Source: Rhododendron vialii
Taxonomy: Eukaryota; Streptophyta; Magnoliopsida; Ericales; Ericaceae
Assembly (NCBI RefSeq): GCF_030253575.1
Contig: NC_080560.1
Location: 39,851,001 to 39,915,000 of the forward strand
Direction: 5' to 3'
Length of the DNA stretch: 64,000 nucleotides
This document shows positions 22,290 to 34,283 of this stretch, piece by piece. Within the stretch, counting starts at the first letter, position 1, and each line of letters begins with the position of its first letter. The notes beneath the pieces are model-generated. The model searched no databases. It saw only the letters and a program-made list of their open reading frames with translations, and was not told the DNA's origin. The position numbers and the translations under genes are program-made.

Positions 22290-23634
22290 CTCTCATTTCT
22301 CAATTTTTTGATCCAAAAGTAAGAAATTTATTCTTTTTGACCAAAACACTTATCCAACGACTAAAAAATAAAGGGCTGTTAATAATAATTATTTGTTCTT
22401 TCAATGGATAACATGAAGTCATTTTGATTCAAAGAGAGTTGATAGTTTTCTATTACTTTCTAATATCGGAAAGGGAGAATTTGTCAACGTAAGGTGTCTT
22501 GGCTCATTCCATCACGTACTTAGTCGAACTGTTGTTGATTGGGGTGTCGATGAAGCGAAAATTGAAATCACAGGGAATTTATTGTCATTTCTCATATATA
22601 AAGGAGGTTTTTGCTATTAAAAATAACCCTCAGGGGTGTCAGTAAAATTTACCCTTTTCCAGTAGTGGAGTTAACACTAAAGACAGTATCTAATTTTCTA
22701 TTTGTTTAATTTAATTTTCTGTTTGTTTAATTTTTTTTTATTGGGGTACTATCTGTTTGATCAAGATTATGGGGTCAAATTTCCAAAATGAAGCAAAACT
22801 AGCCCTGATTGATGAATGGCAAAATTCAGAAGTTGAGGTTTGGTGTGAGAACAAAGAAAAATTGCGCTGCACGAGACTGCATTGTGACGGATAGAAGATC
22901 TCTCCCTGATCTTCTCAATCAAATTAAGAATATTATCTCAGTTTTTTTTTTCCTCGTTTATTAATGGTTCATTATTATTTTTGGAATCTTGTACATGGTG
23001 CACATGTTATTGCAGGGTGCATTTAGACCAATATTTTTGATCTAGCTAGAATAATGTTTTTTTTTTTCCTCGGCCGTAAAGCCATCCGAACCAACTTACG
23101 CGTACCTCACCTATTTTTCTTCCTTGTTCCAATCAAAGGTCATCCAGCCAGGACTAACGGATTCACATGAGAGCCTAACCCCAAGACCAGGAGGTTGCTA
23201 AATTTTAAACTCGAGATATCTGAATTTATAACTCATACCGTTGTCACTTGATCTACCTATGGTGGTTGCTCGGCTCTTATTATGTGTCAGTAGCGGTGCG
23301 TATCACGTTTCCTGGTTTTATTTTGTTTTTTTAATGCCCAAATTAGTTGTCTTCATGCATATTGGTCCCTTAAATTAATGTATAGCTGTCGGTGGTGCTT
23401 TAAGATATGATCAAATTGTTACAGAACTTGTAGAGTTGAGGGACCAAATAGGTAGTTTGGGGAAAAAAACCCAAAAAAAAAAAAAAAAAACCCCCACTTT
23501 TGGAACCCATATATATATATATGCAGATAAAAGGTAGTCCTAAAATAGCTTGAAAATACTTTCATGTCCTCAGGGCTGCAAATGAACTGAAGTTATTCGT
23601 GAACTGTTCAAGCCTTGACTCAATAAAAGCTCGT
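22290..23634. repeat. Segmental duplication, upstream arm, copy 2
   Basis: Matches 16256-18323 collinearly but lacks the MITEs at 16886 and 17809. Similarity stops near 23634 (AAAGCTCGTC), about 270 bp before the equivalent of the DLH-C start codon. It resumes at 29249 inside intron 3. Confidence 0.85.
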
Positions 23635-25860
23635 CCGAAATTGATTCGAGAACTACCATTTAACATAAAAATCCAAAGAAATCTAGAAATATCTAAGACT
23701 CATAATTTACCATATCAAGAGATAACAGGATACATATCCCCCCAAAAACCTATCAAAAAGCTGCTCAATCCGGCATCATTATGGTCGTCCAACGAAACAG
23801 CAGCAACACCATCTGTTAGCCCGTCATCTCCCAACTTCATAATTTAAAACCTTTCACACTGCATTAAAGGAGAATGGGGGAGTCAAATTTATGTGACTTC
23901 CAACTACATCAACAGAGAATGAAAAGCTCAATTGTACCTAGAGCATAACACATTATGTAGCTAGATGAAATCACCAACCCGCTACAAATAAATTGCAGGG
24001 TTAAAGCATATCGGTGTGGTAAAAAATCACCTCTTCATGAAGACTCATGAAGACAAGAACAACAAACAAGAAAACAAACAGATCAACGAAAACACAAAAA
24101 GAGGAAGGGGAGTAGAGGAGAAACAAGAGCTAGCAGCATTAGCAAGCAAAGAGTTATCCCCACTATACACAACCAGCCCCCAACTACTCTACTCCCGAAA
24201 TTCCCTTGTTTTGTACCTATAGCATCAGGAGAGGTGGCATTTTTAAAATCCCAACAGGTTGCCTTTTGCAAACCAAACTGCACATTATGTGACAACAGAG
24301 ATAATACTATAATAGAGCTATGCACAAAAGGTACCCTGAAAGAAATATTGTTTGCCTTTTACACAAACCATAGAAGTGAAAGTGCCCTTTACACACAGCC
24401 CATAGAAGCGAAATAAAGTGTAGAGAATGAGACCAAGGATCTTTACCAAATCCTAACAAACCACTCTAAAAGCCACATTGGAAATGAAGGCTCTATAATC
24501 AGCAGTTAACCGAAGGCTGAAGAGTGAACCGAACCACACCAAATGATGAGTATCATGACAAGGAATCCCAAATGAAAACCTTCCAATATGGAGAGGGAGA
24601 AGTAGGGAGGGGAATGGAAAAGATTTATGTGCTACAGAAAGGGGAAAAAGATCCAAAACTTTAATCACATTCTAATATGCGGAGGGAGAGTCAAGAACAA
24701 TGAGTGAGCTGACTCGTGTTACTATCCCTGTGTATGGTGAGATCAAACACTTTCTTCATTTTAAGAATCTCAACCCTTTCTGTTGACTTATGGCATGCAT
24801 TTAAAGGTGTCGCGGATCCGCGGTAAGATTCTAAGTTGAATTGCATTTCTATTGGCGTGAGCTTGATATGACAAGCAACAAGTCCTTATGAATAGTGATG
24901 CTAGATGTGATGAATACGATAAGGACAATGTAACATAGTAATACATCGTCAAATTTTGAGGATTTAGGAACAGATGTATGTATTGGCAGAGGGTGGTTGT
25001 AACGGGTGATGTCATCCTAAGAGAGCATCTTTTCATATGCCCGGGGCCTTTGCTTCAAATGGTTCTTTCTCCTCATCTTTTCGGGAAAAACTAATATTCA
25101 TTGTTAATGCCATTGTGTTTTAAAGAGCATCCTGACGTCCTATTCTGTTTATCTCCAAGAACTCTCCCTACCTCAAGAAATGACATTCCAAGGTGCATTT
25201 TCCAAATATCAGGATATAACCACAATGGTCCGTTGGCGAAATCGTCAGACAACTCTAAGGTTTGATATATCATGACTACGACAAGAAAATGTACTAACGA
25301 AACACAGACATGAAACACTCTATTTGGTGTTGTATCCTCAAGAAATATAAGTTTGATTGTACAGTAAGATTCTTTTCCCTCTTTAGGGATGTTATTGAGG
25401 AACAAAGTTATCGTTTCATACAAATTCCAGAGTGTTCAGTAATTAGCATTTTTATCATGTGATAACCCGTAGAGGTCATGGTATATGGTAGATTACAACA
25501 CTACCCACTACCAATTAATTTGCTACCTCCACCACACATAAGAATCCCAGGCAAAATTTTGTAGACTCCATGATCTTATCTTTGCACCTCAACGTAATCA
25601 TAAAACACTTGGAAGTCTATTCATCTCATATTACATGTAAATCAAGTGTTATAGTAGCTGCACATTCATGAATTTCAGGAAAAGACAAGACAAGTCCAGT
25701 ACCTAACAAATTTGAACTTGTAATTCGCAAACACTAATTTAACAAACAATGCAAGAACATGCAGCTCAACTAAAACACAAAGAACAAACAAATATGTGAG
25801 CCAGCAGATCAAGAATAGGCACAAGAAGAGAAGAGGAGACTGGACTTACAGGCGGATCAA
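23635..25860. other. Gene-free part of the 5.6-kb stretch interrupting the DLH-D copy
   Basis: No coding region is supported. The sequence is moderately AT-rich and its short open frames have no recognisable domain. The right end (25845-25860) holds a possible minus-strand splice donor, CTGTAAGT, just after the stop of the kelch-like gene, so part may be 3' untranslated region or a 3' UTR intron. Confidence 0.4.
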
Positions 25861-27030
25861 CTAGAGAGGAAGGCAATCTAAGAGGCAAACCATATGGTTA
25901 AAGCAATAACGGTGACACGCTAAGACGAAGACAGCCCCCAGCTGAGTAGATACTCGTATTTTTGTGTAGTGAACAGACTCACGATCCTCGCCCTCACCCA
26001 TCCAAAGCAGACAGAAGAGATCTCCAGCCAAATGCACCAAAATTAGCCTCATCTCAAAAGGGTTATGATTGCTTGCATTTATAAGCGAGCGGATCTTAGA
26101 ATCTTCAATGGGCAATGAGACCAAAGCTTTCTGGAGTAAATCATAGACACATACATTTGGACCAGAGATCCAATAGAGGGTTGTACCTACCACAACTGGG
26201 GTGGTCATAAAGAGGGCATAGTACTCATTAATACCGTTCAAGCATTCCCATGACATTTCAGTCACATTATATAAGCACATAGCATAAGCACATTTTGAAA
26301 GTACCAAAATCTTGCCTGATAAATCGCCACCAAGAGCTGCAGCAAATAAGTGTTTATATCCAAGAATAGATGGAGGATCGGGGAGAGCATTCCATTCAGC
26401 ATTGCCCTCTCCTACCAATCTTGTATCTAGAAACTCTCCCCACACACTAGGAACGTAATGGCAAGCGCCACCGCCATTGAAACCAAAGACATATAGGTTT
26501 CCATTGAGACCTACAACCGCGGCACAAGATCTGGCACATATAGTGCGAGGACCTGCCTTCAAGCCCTCCTCGGGACGGGAGGAATCAAAATACCGCACGT
26601 TGCGGGAGTACTTATCCTTACCACAATATCCCCCAATCCCATAGACGATAGAACCAATTGAGGCACAACTGGCTCCATAAATCCGGAACGATTTACCCAG
26701 CTTCAACTTTACCACAGGTGCAAGCATTGGAACTCGATCCAACTCTCCTTGGTGGCAGTCGTCATGGTGGAACGTGAGATAGGCTGCTCGGAGCTCCGCA
26801 TCGGTGATTTTACTAACCTTCTTCGCTTCCTTCTCCTCAGCCTCCTCCTCCTTGTCCTTTTTATTAGAGATTTTGAGCATGTACCATTCCCTCGGGTTAT
26901 TAGGATCCTTCTCTTCAGCAACACATAAGCAGAAAGTTTTCTCGTAAGCAGGATATTCTAAGCTTGTTTCACATTTTACTATTACCCCTTCCTTCTTCCT
27001 TTTGCGCGTCAACCGCCCCGGCTCTTCCAT
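25861..27030 (-). CDS. Kelch-like beta-propeller protein, intronless, 389 aa
   Basis: One uninterrupted frame from ATG at 27030 to TAG at 25861. The N terminus is basic (RKRKKEG at residues 9-15, a possible nuclear signal) and is followed near residues 58-72 by a charged KDKEEEAEEKEAKK segment. From about residue 120 the protein has kelch-type blades: a hydrophobic strand, GIGGYCG, then spaced aromatic residues (RNVRYFD), next NLYVFGFNGGG, and later LYWISG. This pattern fits the plant kelch and F-box/kelch-like propeller group, which usually mediates protein binding. No F-box is visible, so a ubiquitin-ligase role is not supported. It lies antisense to the DLH cluster inside a stretch that replaced DLH-D exons 1-3, so it may have arrived as a retrocopy or by translocation. 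It has no internal stops. Confidence 0.8.
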   Translation of the reverse strand: MEEPGRLTRKRKKEGVIVKCETSLEYPAYEKTFCLCVAEEKDPNNPREWYMLKISNKKDKEEEAEEKEAKKVSKITDAELRAAYLTFHHDDCHQGELDRVPMLAPVVKLKLGKSFRIYGASCASIGSIVYGIGGYCGKDKYSRNVRYFDSSRPEEGLKAGPRTICARSCAAVVGLNGNLYVFGFNGGGACHYVPSVWGEFLDTRLVGEGNAEWNALPDPPSILGYKHLFAAALGGDLSGKILVLSKCAYAMCLYNVTEMSWECLNGINEYYALFMTTPVVVGTTLYWISGPNVCVYDLLQKALVSLPIEDSKIRSLINASNHNPFEMRLILVHLAGDLFCLLWMGEGEDRESVHYTKIRVSTQLGAVFVLACHRYCFNHMVCLLDCLPL

Positions 27031-28078
27031 TAGCTAAACCTAGGAGCTATTTTGTGTGCCTGCGGAGAGAGGGACAGAGAGAGGAAAGCGTGGAGAGATG
27101 GTAATAAGCGACGGGAAAACTTGTCAGTGTAAGAACTAAGGACATACACATACCTTGAGAGTAGCAGCACGAAGGTTTCTTCACATAAAAGTTTTTGTAG
27201 CAAAAAATGACGGGTTAAAACCATAAATACAGCGACAGACTGACAAAGAAAACCATATATTCTAATCTATCTATTCTAATCTATAAACGAGATAAAGGGA
27301 GAGCACCAGTTTGGTGCCTCCATTTTTTGAAATCCTGTCATGTATTTTCATTTTCAAAAATACCCAACAAATGTGTAAACAAAGTGTTTAAAAATTCATG
27401 GCCAAACATGTAAATTGATATGGCAGTTACCAAACCGCACACATGATCCTCTCTCTCTCCCCCCTCCGTGTCTCCTCCCTGTCCTCTCTCTCCAAGCAAC
27501 CCAACTGCTAGTAACTTATAAAGAAAAGAGAGTTAACGATTTCAATCCTCAAATCGTTAGGAAAGTTAAAATCACTGCTGGGGACAATGGAAAGAAGTAT
27601 ATGACTATGGGAAATTAAAATTTTAGACGGTTTGGGGTTTTATCCTACTGAAATCAGGTACTACTATCAGCAAACACAGCATTATATCAAAAACAAACAT
27701 TTGATTTAGCACAACTTACTCCACCAGAGAAGAACCCAGAAGATGAATGAAGAATCTCCCCTTGGGGTCGATCAAAAAGCTCCCAAAACAGAGACCTAAC
27801 TTAATGTTTGCTCTTCGTCTCGAACGAACCAAATCTGGGATCAAAATCAAACTTTAGGAAGATATTTGGTGGGGGGCGAGATAAACAGAGGAGGGAAATC
27901 GGCAGTGGTCAGGCACCAAGGGTGGGGAGGGGGTAAAGTTACGCGGCGGCGGGATGGGTCGGTGCTGGAAGAGAGTAAACTCTTACTAACCCAGAGAAAA
28001 GAAAAGAAAAGAAAGGAAAAGGAAAAAAAAAGAAAATGCGTGGAAAATGAGAGGAATATGGGAGAAAAAAATTTATTA
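27031..28078. other. Upstream flank of the kelch-like gene
   Basis: Presumed promoter and leader of the minus-strand gene (27031-27230), then repeat-poor AT-rich DNA with purine-rich tracts near 28000-28070. No gene or clear TATA element is claimed. Confidence 0.4.
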
Positions 28079-28314
28079 CTCCATCTGTCCGAATTTAATA
28101 GTCTCTCGTTCAATTCTAACAGGATAAAAAATGAGTTATATTTTTAAATTAGTAATGAATTTTATATGCAATATAAATTTTATTTGATAAATCTCAATTA
28201 GTTCTATAAGATAATGTTTTTAAAATTACATAAAATATTATAAATTACAAGATATAATCGATTGAAAAATGACACGAACTCTTAAAAAGAACTATTAAAT
28301 CTGGATGTAAAGAG
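28079..28314. mobile_element. Degenerate Stowaway-like MITE
   Basis: Left end CTCCATCTGTCCGAATTTAA and the reverse complement of the right end, CTCTTTACATCCAGATTTAA, are flanked on both sides by TA. The left end resembles the CTCCCTCCGT start of Stowaway elements, of which a better copy lies at 53376. The 236-bp interior is AT-rich. Confidence 0.6.
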
Positions 28315-28751
28315 TAATTTTCTTTAAACTTGAAATTTTTATTCAAAGGGAGCCTAAATATGTTTGGAACTTAGGGAAAGTGAAAGAATAGTTAAAAAAA
28401 TTCTCTCCTCTTCTTTAGACGGTAGAGAAAGAGGAGATAAAATAATAATGAATTCAAAATTTGTGAATAGTGAAAATTTTCTTCCATTTTTCTCTTTTTT
28501 TTTTTTTTTTTTCCCCTCTCACTTTCCATCAATTTCCCTAAATTCCAAAAAAGCCTTAGGCCAGGGGAAGATGAAGGAAATATTTAAGTGCATTTTAAGG
28601 AGGGTGAATTATTGTGAACGAAGTTTCAAAAATACCCCTCAAGTTGATGGTACTTTTTCTTTTCTTTTGATAAGGAAAGAAAATGTTTCCGTATCATTTA
28701 AATTCGCATTTCAAACATTGGGGACCATTTAAATTCGGAGAAGTGCTAGCG
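28315..28751. other. AT-rich spacer
   Basis: No gene is seen. A 20-bp T tract lies near 28494-28513. The phrase AAATTCGCATTTCAAACATTG occurs at 28703 and again at 29141, flanking the foldback element. Confidence 0.4.
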
Positions 28752-29092
28752 GTACAGCAGTCAAGTACAGATCTGTTTTGCGCCCGTCCTGAATTCTACA
28801 AAGATGATCGAAGCCGCTCATTTTGTTCAAAATATGTTGCTTAAGGTCCCTGTAAAAAGTCATCTCAATCCGATATCAGTAAAGGCATTTACGAATCATA
28901 CAACTTTGCTTCAAAATTTGGCCTGAAATTATGAAGCAAAATTGTATGATTCGTAAACGCCTTTACCGATATTGGATTAAGATAATTTTTTACAGGGACC
29001 TTAGACAACATATTTTGAACAAAATGAGTGACTCCGATCATATTTGTGGAACCCAAGGCGGGTGCAAAACGGATCTGTACTTGACTGCTGTA
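28752..29092. mobile_element. Foldback element with arms of about 160 bp
   Basis: The left half, from GTACAGCAGTCAAGTACAGA, is repeated inverted in the right half, ending at CTTGACTGCTGTAC. Identity is high along both arms and the turn is near 28922. One arm contains ATGATTCGTAAACGCCTTTA followed by TTTTTACAGGGACCTTA. Related single-arm sequences occur at 35485-35590, 39285-39375, 54890-54970 and 62345-62420, so it belongs to a dispersed family. No protein is encoded. Confidence 0.75.
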
Positions 29093-29248
29093 CTTGGGCT
29101 GCTGTTCCCCTAGCATTTCTTCTAAATTCCGGGGACCTTTTAAATTCGCATTTCAAACATTGTGAACCCAATAAACATGATTTTTTCATCGGGGACCAAA
29201 GTACCACTTCGTTAATACAATGGGGACCGACCGTAAAATTAAGCCGGT

Positions 29249-31696
29249 TCCTAGCTTAACTTTTGCTTTTAGTTCATGTCTGATTAGTAGGTAGTGCCAA
29301 AACATAGTATCTGAAGCATGTGTCATGCGTGTGTGCATATTTTTTTTCCCCATGGAAGGCCGGAAATTGTCGAAGCAAAATTAGTGATTGAAGCTCTGAA
29401 ATGTAAGGGAGTGTCCAATATCGGATGTGCAAGCTAATGTTGGTGAGGTGAGATATCATGCATCCGGGATTTTTATGTATATTTGCTGCTAGATATGAAC
29501 TCTGTCAACATTTTCTGTGATGGTTTGCTAGGTATGGTGTCCGTTTGTTCATTACGGTTGGCTAACGTTCAACTTCTTATATTCCTACCAGCCCAAGCTG
29601 CTATGGGATTAATCACGCCCGATTATATCTAGGCTCTAGTGCTGTTACATCCTGCATTTATCTCAGTGGTTGATCTCCTGGGTATGAATTTCATTACCTC
29701 ACTACGCCGAGAAAATGTTCTTATTTCAGTTTGTTTGATTGTGAGTTTGAGCTAGAGAATGTTTATTGATTTCGATTACTGTTCTTGATTACTTTCCCCT
29801 GTTTGTTTCCCCTCCCTTGCATTTCGTTAAAGAAAGTTGAGATTCTGGAGAAGGGTAAACTCTGGCACGAACGAGTGATTTGGTTTGTTTATGAATCATT
29901 GACAAATGACTTGATTGTTACTCCACAAGCAACAATTAAACAGTTCAAGGCGGCCTTGAAGGCTAATCGTCAGGTAGGAATAGGAGTCCCAATCTCTTCA
30001 GCAATCATGTAGTGAAACACTGATGTCCAAATTTTCTGATTCGTGATTCTTGATGTCTCAATATGCATATTGAACTCAGTTACCCAAATTCTAGTTATTG
30101 GTTTTCTCGTATATACGCCCGTATGTGTTTGATCATTTGACCATAAATCGTGTTAGCGCATTCCTCTTGCCAAATTATTTCGCATGCCTCTTATTTTGTT
30201 TATCAGTTTTCCATGTCTGAAAATTATCATCTCAACTATTTGCAAGTTGACTACTATGTGAAGATACTTCCCGGGGATGAACACCGTTGGACCGTGAGTC
30301 TGTGAGATACGACACCAATGACAAAGAGGCTGTTAAGAAGGCAGAGGAGGCCCACAAAGATATGTTGAATTGGTTTTGCCAAGTATGTTTCTCAACTAAG
30401 CCAATAACCTTCTTTTTCTTTTCTTTTTTATCAGCAAAGAAAGTAACATTTCGTTGATAAGAGAAAGAGAGGAGAGAAGGAATAACCTAAAAAGATGGCA
30501 AGAAACCAACAAAAGTGAAGAAAAAATCACCAAAATCCTCAAAAGCCAAAACACCTAGAATAAATGCTGCTCCATGTTCCCAAGTCCTTCTTAAAATAGT
30601 GCACCGCCCAATGCAAAGATAATAGTCCCTTGCCGAGACAACTAAGCCAATAACCTAATTATAAACGAATTCCGTGTCTGGTGTCCCCTTATCCCGTTAT
30701 TTATAAGTCCTTTCCACCATGTGTGGTCTAGTATGGTTTCAATCTCCTCTCTCTCCCTATGCAAGGAGTTTGCTCTATTGTAGCTTATGAGCTATGAACA
30801 TTGTTCTTGGGGTTGGGATTTTGGTTTCACTATTTTACTTGTTTCAAGTACATCAGAGGCAGTTTTAGACTCTTTTATAGAGTTGCTTTAGTTAATAGAT
30901 TGCTAGATTTTGTTTCTAGGGTTATGTTCATTCAAATGAATCAAAATTTTCTTTTTGGCTGAAAGCAAGTCTGTTTAGAGGGGGTATTGTCGGTTTGAAC
31001 ACTTTCGTGCAACAACCATATGATGTTAGCCCAACCAATTGCAGTCTAGTGCCAGTCTTCAACATAGTTAATCTTGATGATCCTTGTAAAATGCACGTTG
31101 TAAACAAATGCCCGTCATTTTGGACCAAAGTGCTACTATCAACTTTTCCATCACAACTAATGTGCAATGCAATGCGCTTGCAGGAATGCATGTGAGTTGC
31201 GTGAAAGCATGTTAATTTCCCTCCAAAATAAGTTTACGAAGGGACGACAATACCCTTTATTTGCATAGTTTGTGCTATTGCATAGCACAATAACAACTCC
31301 TCGTTCGACCTGATTGCCTCCACCTTTACAACTCTTCCCAAATTTATTGCCGTGATTTTATTTGCTTATGTATCGATTGGAACTTAAGGTTCTGTTTGGC
31401 TGATTCAATTTTATTCGCTCAATGGTTTCTATTTATTTTACAGGTACCTAGCCGCGTCTTCCTTAAGCAATGTGGGAGGGAAAGCCCTTGATTTCATGTA
31501 TACCCCATTTACCCCTGTGAAAGGCCAAGCTATGTGGCCCAGAAGATTTGAAGATTATGGTTATGGTGATGATCAAATCTTGAGATCAAGGGTCATGATG
31601 CTTGAAGCTAATCAAAGAGGGATGAAGATCATGCTAGCTGCAATCTTCATTGTTTGCTTGTTTTCCTTGTTGGCCACCATCATCCCCATGCTGTGA
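29249..31696 (+). pseudogene. Dienelactone hydrolase pseudogene (DLH-D), exons 4-8 only
   Basis: Collinear with 19510-21822 of DLH-C but lacking exons 1-3. The exon 4 equivalent has a 2-bp deletion in GCCGGAAATTGTCG and a TAA replacing the Phe codon before the nucleophile Cys. The exon 5 equivalent has TAG in place of Gln (ATCTAGGCT). The exon 6 equivalent lost about 50 bp including its acceptor and the catalytic Asp. The exon 7 equivalent reads GDEHRW instead of GVEHGW, has a small insertion, and carries an extra T in TGGTTTTGCC. In contrast exon 8 (31445-31696) keeps its acceptor, frame and stop, with only substitutions, and still encodes the hydrophobic tail. It cannot make a hydrolase. 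Whether the tail exon is used alone is open. Confidence 0.88.
31445..31696 (+). CDS. Intact tail exon of DLH-D (membrane-anchor segment)
   Basis: Eighty-three codons open to TGA, preceded by TTTTACAG, matching exon 8 of DLH-C with no insertions or deletions and roughly six amino-acid changes (for example TPFTPVKG for TPTTPGKG and PML for PKL). It has no in-frame ATG before the MYTP motif. It is annotated separately because it is the only part of DLH-D without frame damage. It may simply be drifting without having been hit. Confidence 0.4.
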   Translation, partial: YLAASSLSNVGGKALDFMYTPFTPVKGQAMWPRRFEDYGYGDDQILRSRVMMLEANQRGMKIMLAAIFIVCLFSLLATIIPML

Positions 31697-31819
31697 AATA
31701 ATTAAGATGTAATAATACCTTGCATATTTTGAACATCTTTCTATTTCGCAATGGAATACAGTTTTGGCCATTCTCCATTCTTTCCTTTTTTTTGGTAACT
31801 GAGGTGTCCGGGCTAGCTT
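31697..31819. other. 3' flank of DLH-D up to the insertion
   Basis: Matches the DLH-C 3' flank (21823-21945), with AATACA replacing AATAAA near 31756. The match breaks after GGGCTAGCTTAC. Confidence 0.6.
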
Positions 31820-34283
31820 ACACTTGCTTCGTTGCAACCTAACCTTTTAGAAAGGTTCACACACCGAGCGTAGGGCTAGGTCGTTGAAAGCATATTAACC
31901 GGTAAGACTGGAATCGTTCCCACAGAGAAAACTTCTTAAGCGAATTCGGAATAGATGTTGTGTAGAGAGTTGCGACGTTGAAGCGGCCAACTTTGGTATT
32001 CGATTTGATTGACAATATTTAAACTCGGTATTCAAACTAGATTAGAGATGGTCGAGTCAAAGGGATTGATTTACCCACGACTTAACCATAAAACGGTTTC
32101 TTCATCTAACTCATGAGTGAACCGAAACCGTCCGGATTCCACTTGAAGAATTAAAAGCTGAAGACTACTTGTAACTTAATTCAAAGTTCTAATTCAAATT
32201 GAACTCATTTAACGCAAGTGAGAGACGAAAATGAATCGTTCGCAGGCGTAGGATTATCAAGCTCGTAGCACAAGGCGATAAACTTCATTGATCAAAGAAG
32301 CCACCAACCCCATGATCAAAACTAGAAATCATGGGTTTAATTCATTCAAAATCTTGAAATTAAGCTAAATTTAAGAGAAACCATTTAATTGACTAATTCA
32401 TAGGGTGAACCTCACCCCATGACTTAACCTTTAAACTACTCACACATAACAAAAAGACTAGAAAACATGCTAGGAAATGAAAACATGATCCACCAATAAA
32501 AACTAGAATAAACTTGATTTATATAGAGACCTAACTTGTAGCTACAACATTAACACTTGAGAATTTAACATCTAGCCATAACTTACTTGAGTTGTTGAGG
32601 AATTGAATGCAAAAGCTTGGAAGAAATAACTATGGAGCTCTCAAACATAAAAAGACTTAAAAGTGTAAAGATTACATAATTGCTAATAATGGCTTACAAA
32701 GCTATTTATAAGCCTTACAAATCAGCCATAAAATGGACCAAAAGGTCCCCAAAATATCCCAAAAATATGCCTAATTTAGGGAGGTATTTCCGAACAGGCC
32801 CAAGGAGGGCCCGAACACGTTGTAAAGGGGGGAGTCATCGGAAATGGTATAGTATTCGGCGCTATGGACCAGAGACATGAGAAGTCATTGGTCCAGAAAA
32901 GTTGTACGAGTCTTGGTTCAGTAAAACATGAGAAATTATTGGACCAAATAAAAGGAAAGTGACATGTGAAGCCACTGTTCAAGTAACTTGTTCGGCAACG
33001 AGAAAGCCGAACAGGAGGAGAGCTCCTAAGAAGGAACTGGCCCAAATAATTGATAAAGGACCAGTTACATGTGAAGTGACTGGTCCAGGCCGTCTGTTCG
33101 GCCATGAGATGGCCGAACAAGGAGAGAAGTCCTATCAGATGTTGAAGTAGAGGGAACACTCTAGAAGAATCCAGAAACAATGGTATTCCGTTAAAGCGTG
33201 AGATCCCGAGAATGTAGGATCTGTAAAAGATACCCAACGGGAATGGGATGTTCGGCTTGTTATGGAAAAGAGTCCTACAAGGATTAAGGTAATGAACTGA
33301 TAAGGGAACGAGAATCCAAGATATCCTAATTTTCCTATACGAGGAAGGAAACCTAGGACAATATGGATACTTGGGCAGCAAGCATCCATGAATCTATAAA
33401 TATAAGGTAAACCTAGAGGTGAAAGGTAAGCAAGACAATGCATTCATACGTGACGTCGTATCGATATTTAAGGTTTATTATCAGTACGAGATATTAACAA
33501 AGGCATCGGAGGGCCTTTGCCACGAGAGGCAAAGGTGCGCTTACTACTTGTCTGTTTTGCAAATCAAGGGTTCCGATGACAAATTAGGGTTCCGGTCAAG
33601 AGGCACGAGAGGCCGTTACAATCTAGTGCTGATCAAAGCACTACTTGAATTTGTCCACCTACACCTAAAGTAAAAACTTTCTATATATGAAAGGTTGAAA
33701 TATTCAGCACAAAAAGCTAGTCGAAGGGCATTGGTACCGGTACCCCAAAAATGAGGTATTGGTACCAACTCAAATGTCCTCAAAATCAGCATGATGGTAC
33801 CGGTACCTCAAAAATGAGGTACCAATACCTCTGAGTAGAAACTGCAGAACAGGGTCAGCTTGGACCATCATGCCTTGTCGTGCCCCGACGGCCTTCCAAA
33901 ACTTGATTTCTTGATCAACGGGACTTGGCGGAGGTGTTCCATAAGGCCTTGGTTCCACGGACATCCTCGGAACCATCCTTGATGCGTTTGCCTTGCTTCA
34001 TGAGCTTTGGCTCACTCCTGTCGTGTTAGACCACCGGCCGTTCTCCAAGGCTTCTTATAGCACTGTTTAGGCTCCGTTAGCAATGAAATGAGTGTCGTCG
34101 GGCACTTGAGCACTTGGTTTCATCCCAGAACTCCTCTTGGCGTTCAAAACCACTTTAATAGCATGTTTTTTCTGAAACTCACACACAAATACCTTACATG
34201 CAAAATGGGATAAAAATAACTACTTAAATGCATCAAAGCTACAAATTAGAGGATTTAAGCCCCAAGATTATACAATCTTGGGT
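31820..34283. mobile_element. Unclassified 2.46-kb insertion in the DLH-D 3' flank
   Basis: The DLH-C flank reads continuously from CAACTTAC into GCGCACGTCGACTAAATCC (21945-21965). In the second copy the two halves are separated by this segment, which resumes at GCGCATCTCAACTAAATCC (34284). The interior has repeated motifs, such as ACATGTGAAG.GACTG with GCCGAACA at 32955-33020 and 33065-33125, and short frames without recognisable domains. No terminal repeats or clean target duplication were found, so the class is unknown. It may be more than one event. Confidence 0.6.
33725..33835. repeat. GGTACC-rich inverted and direct repeat
   Basis: The motif GGTACCGGTACCYCAAAAATGAGGTA followed by GTACC or CCAATACC occurs twice, 60 bp apart. 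Each unit is itself nearly palindromic, with GGTACC at one end and its complement at the other. Confidence 0.7.

Noticed and set aside
28364-28732. 122-aa plus-strand frame upstream of the foldback element
   Set aside because: Low-complexity Phe/Lys-rich translation of A/T tracts, with no homology signal.
32776-33381. 201-aa minus-strand open frame
   Set aside because: It lies wholly in the unclassified insertion at 31820-34283, has no recognisable domain, and has low-complexity composition and no supporting splice or promoter signals.
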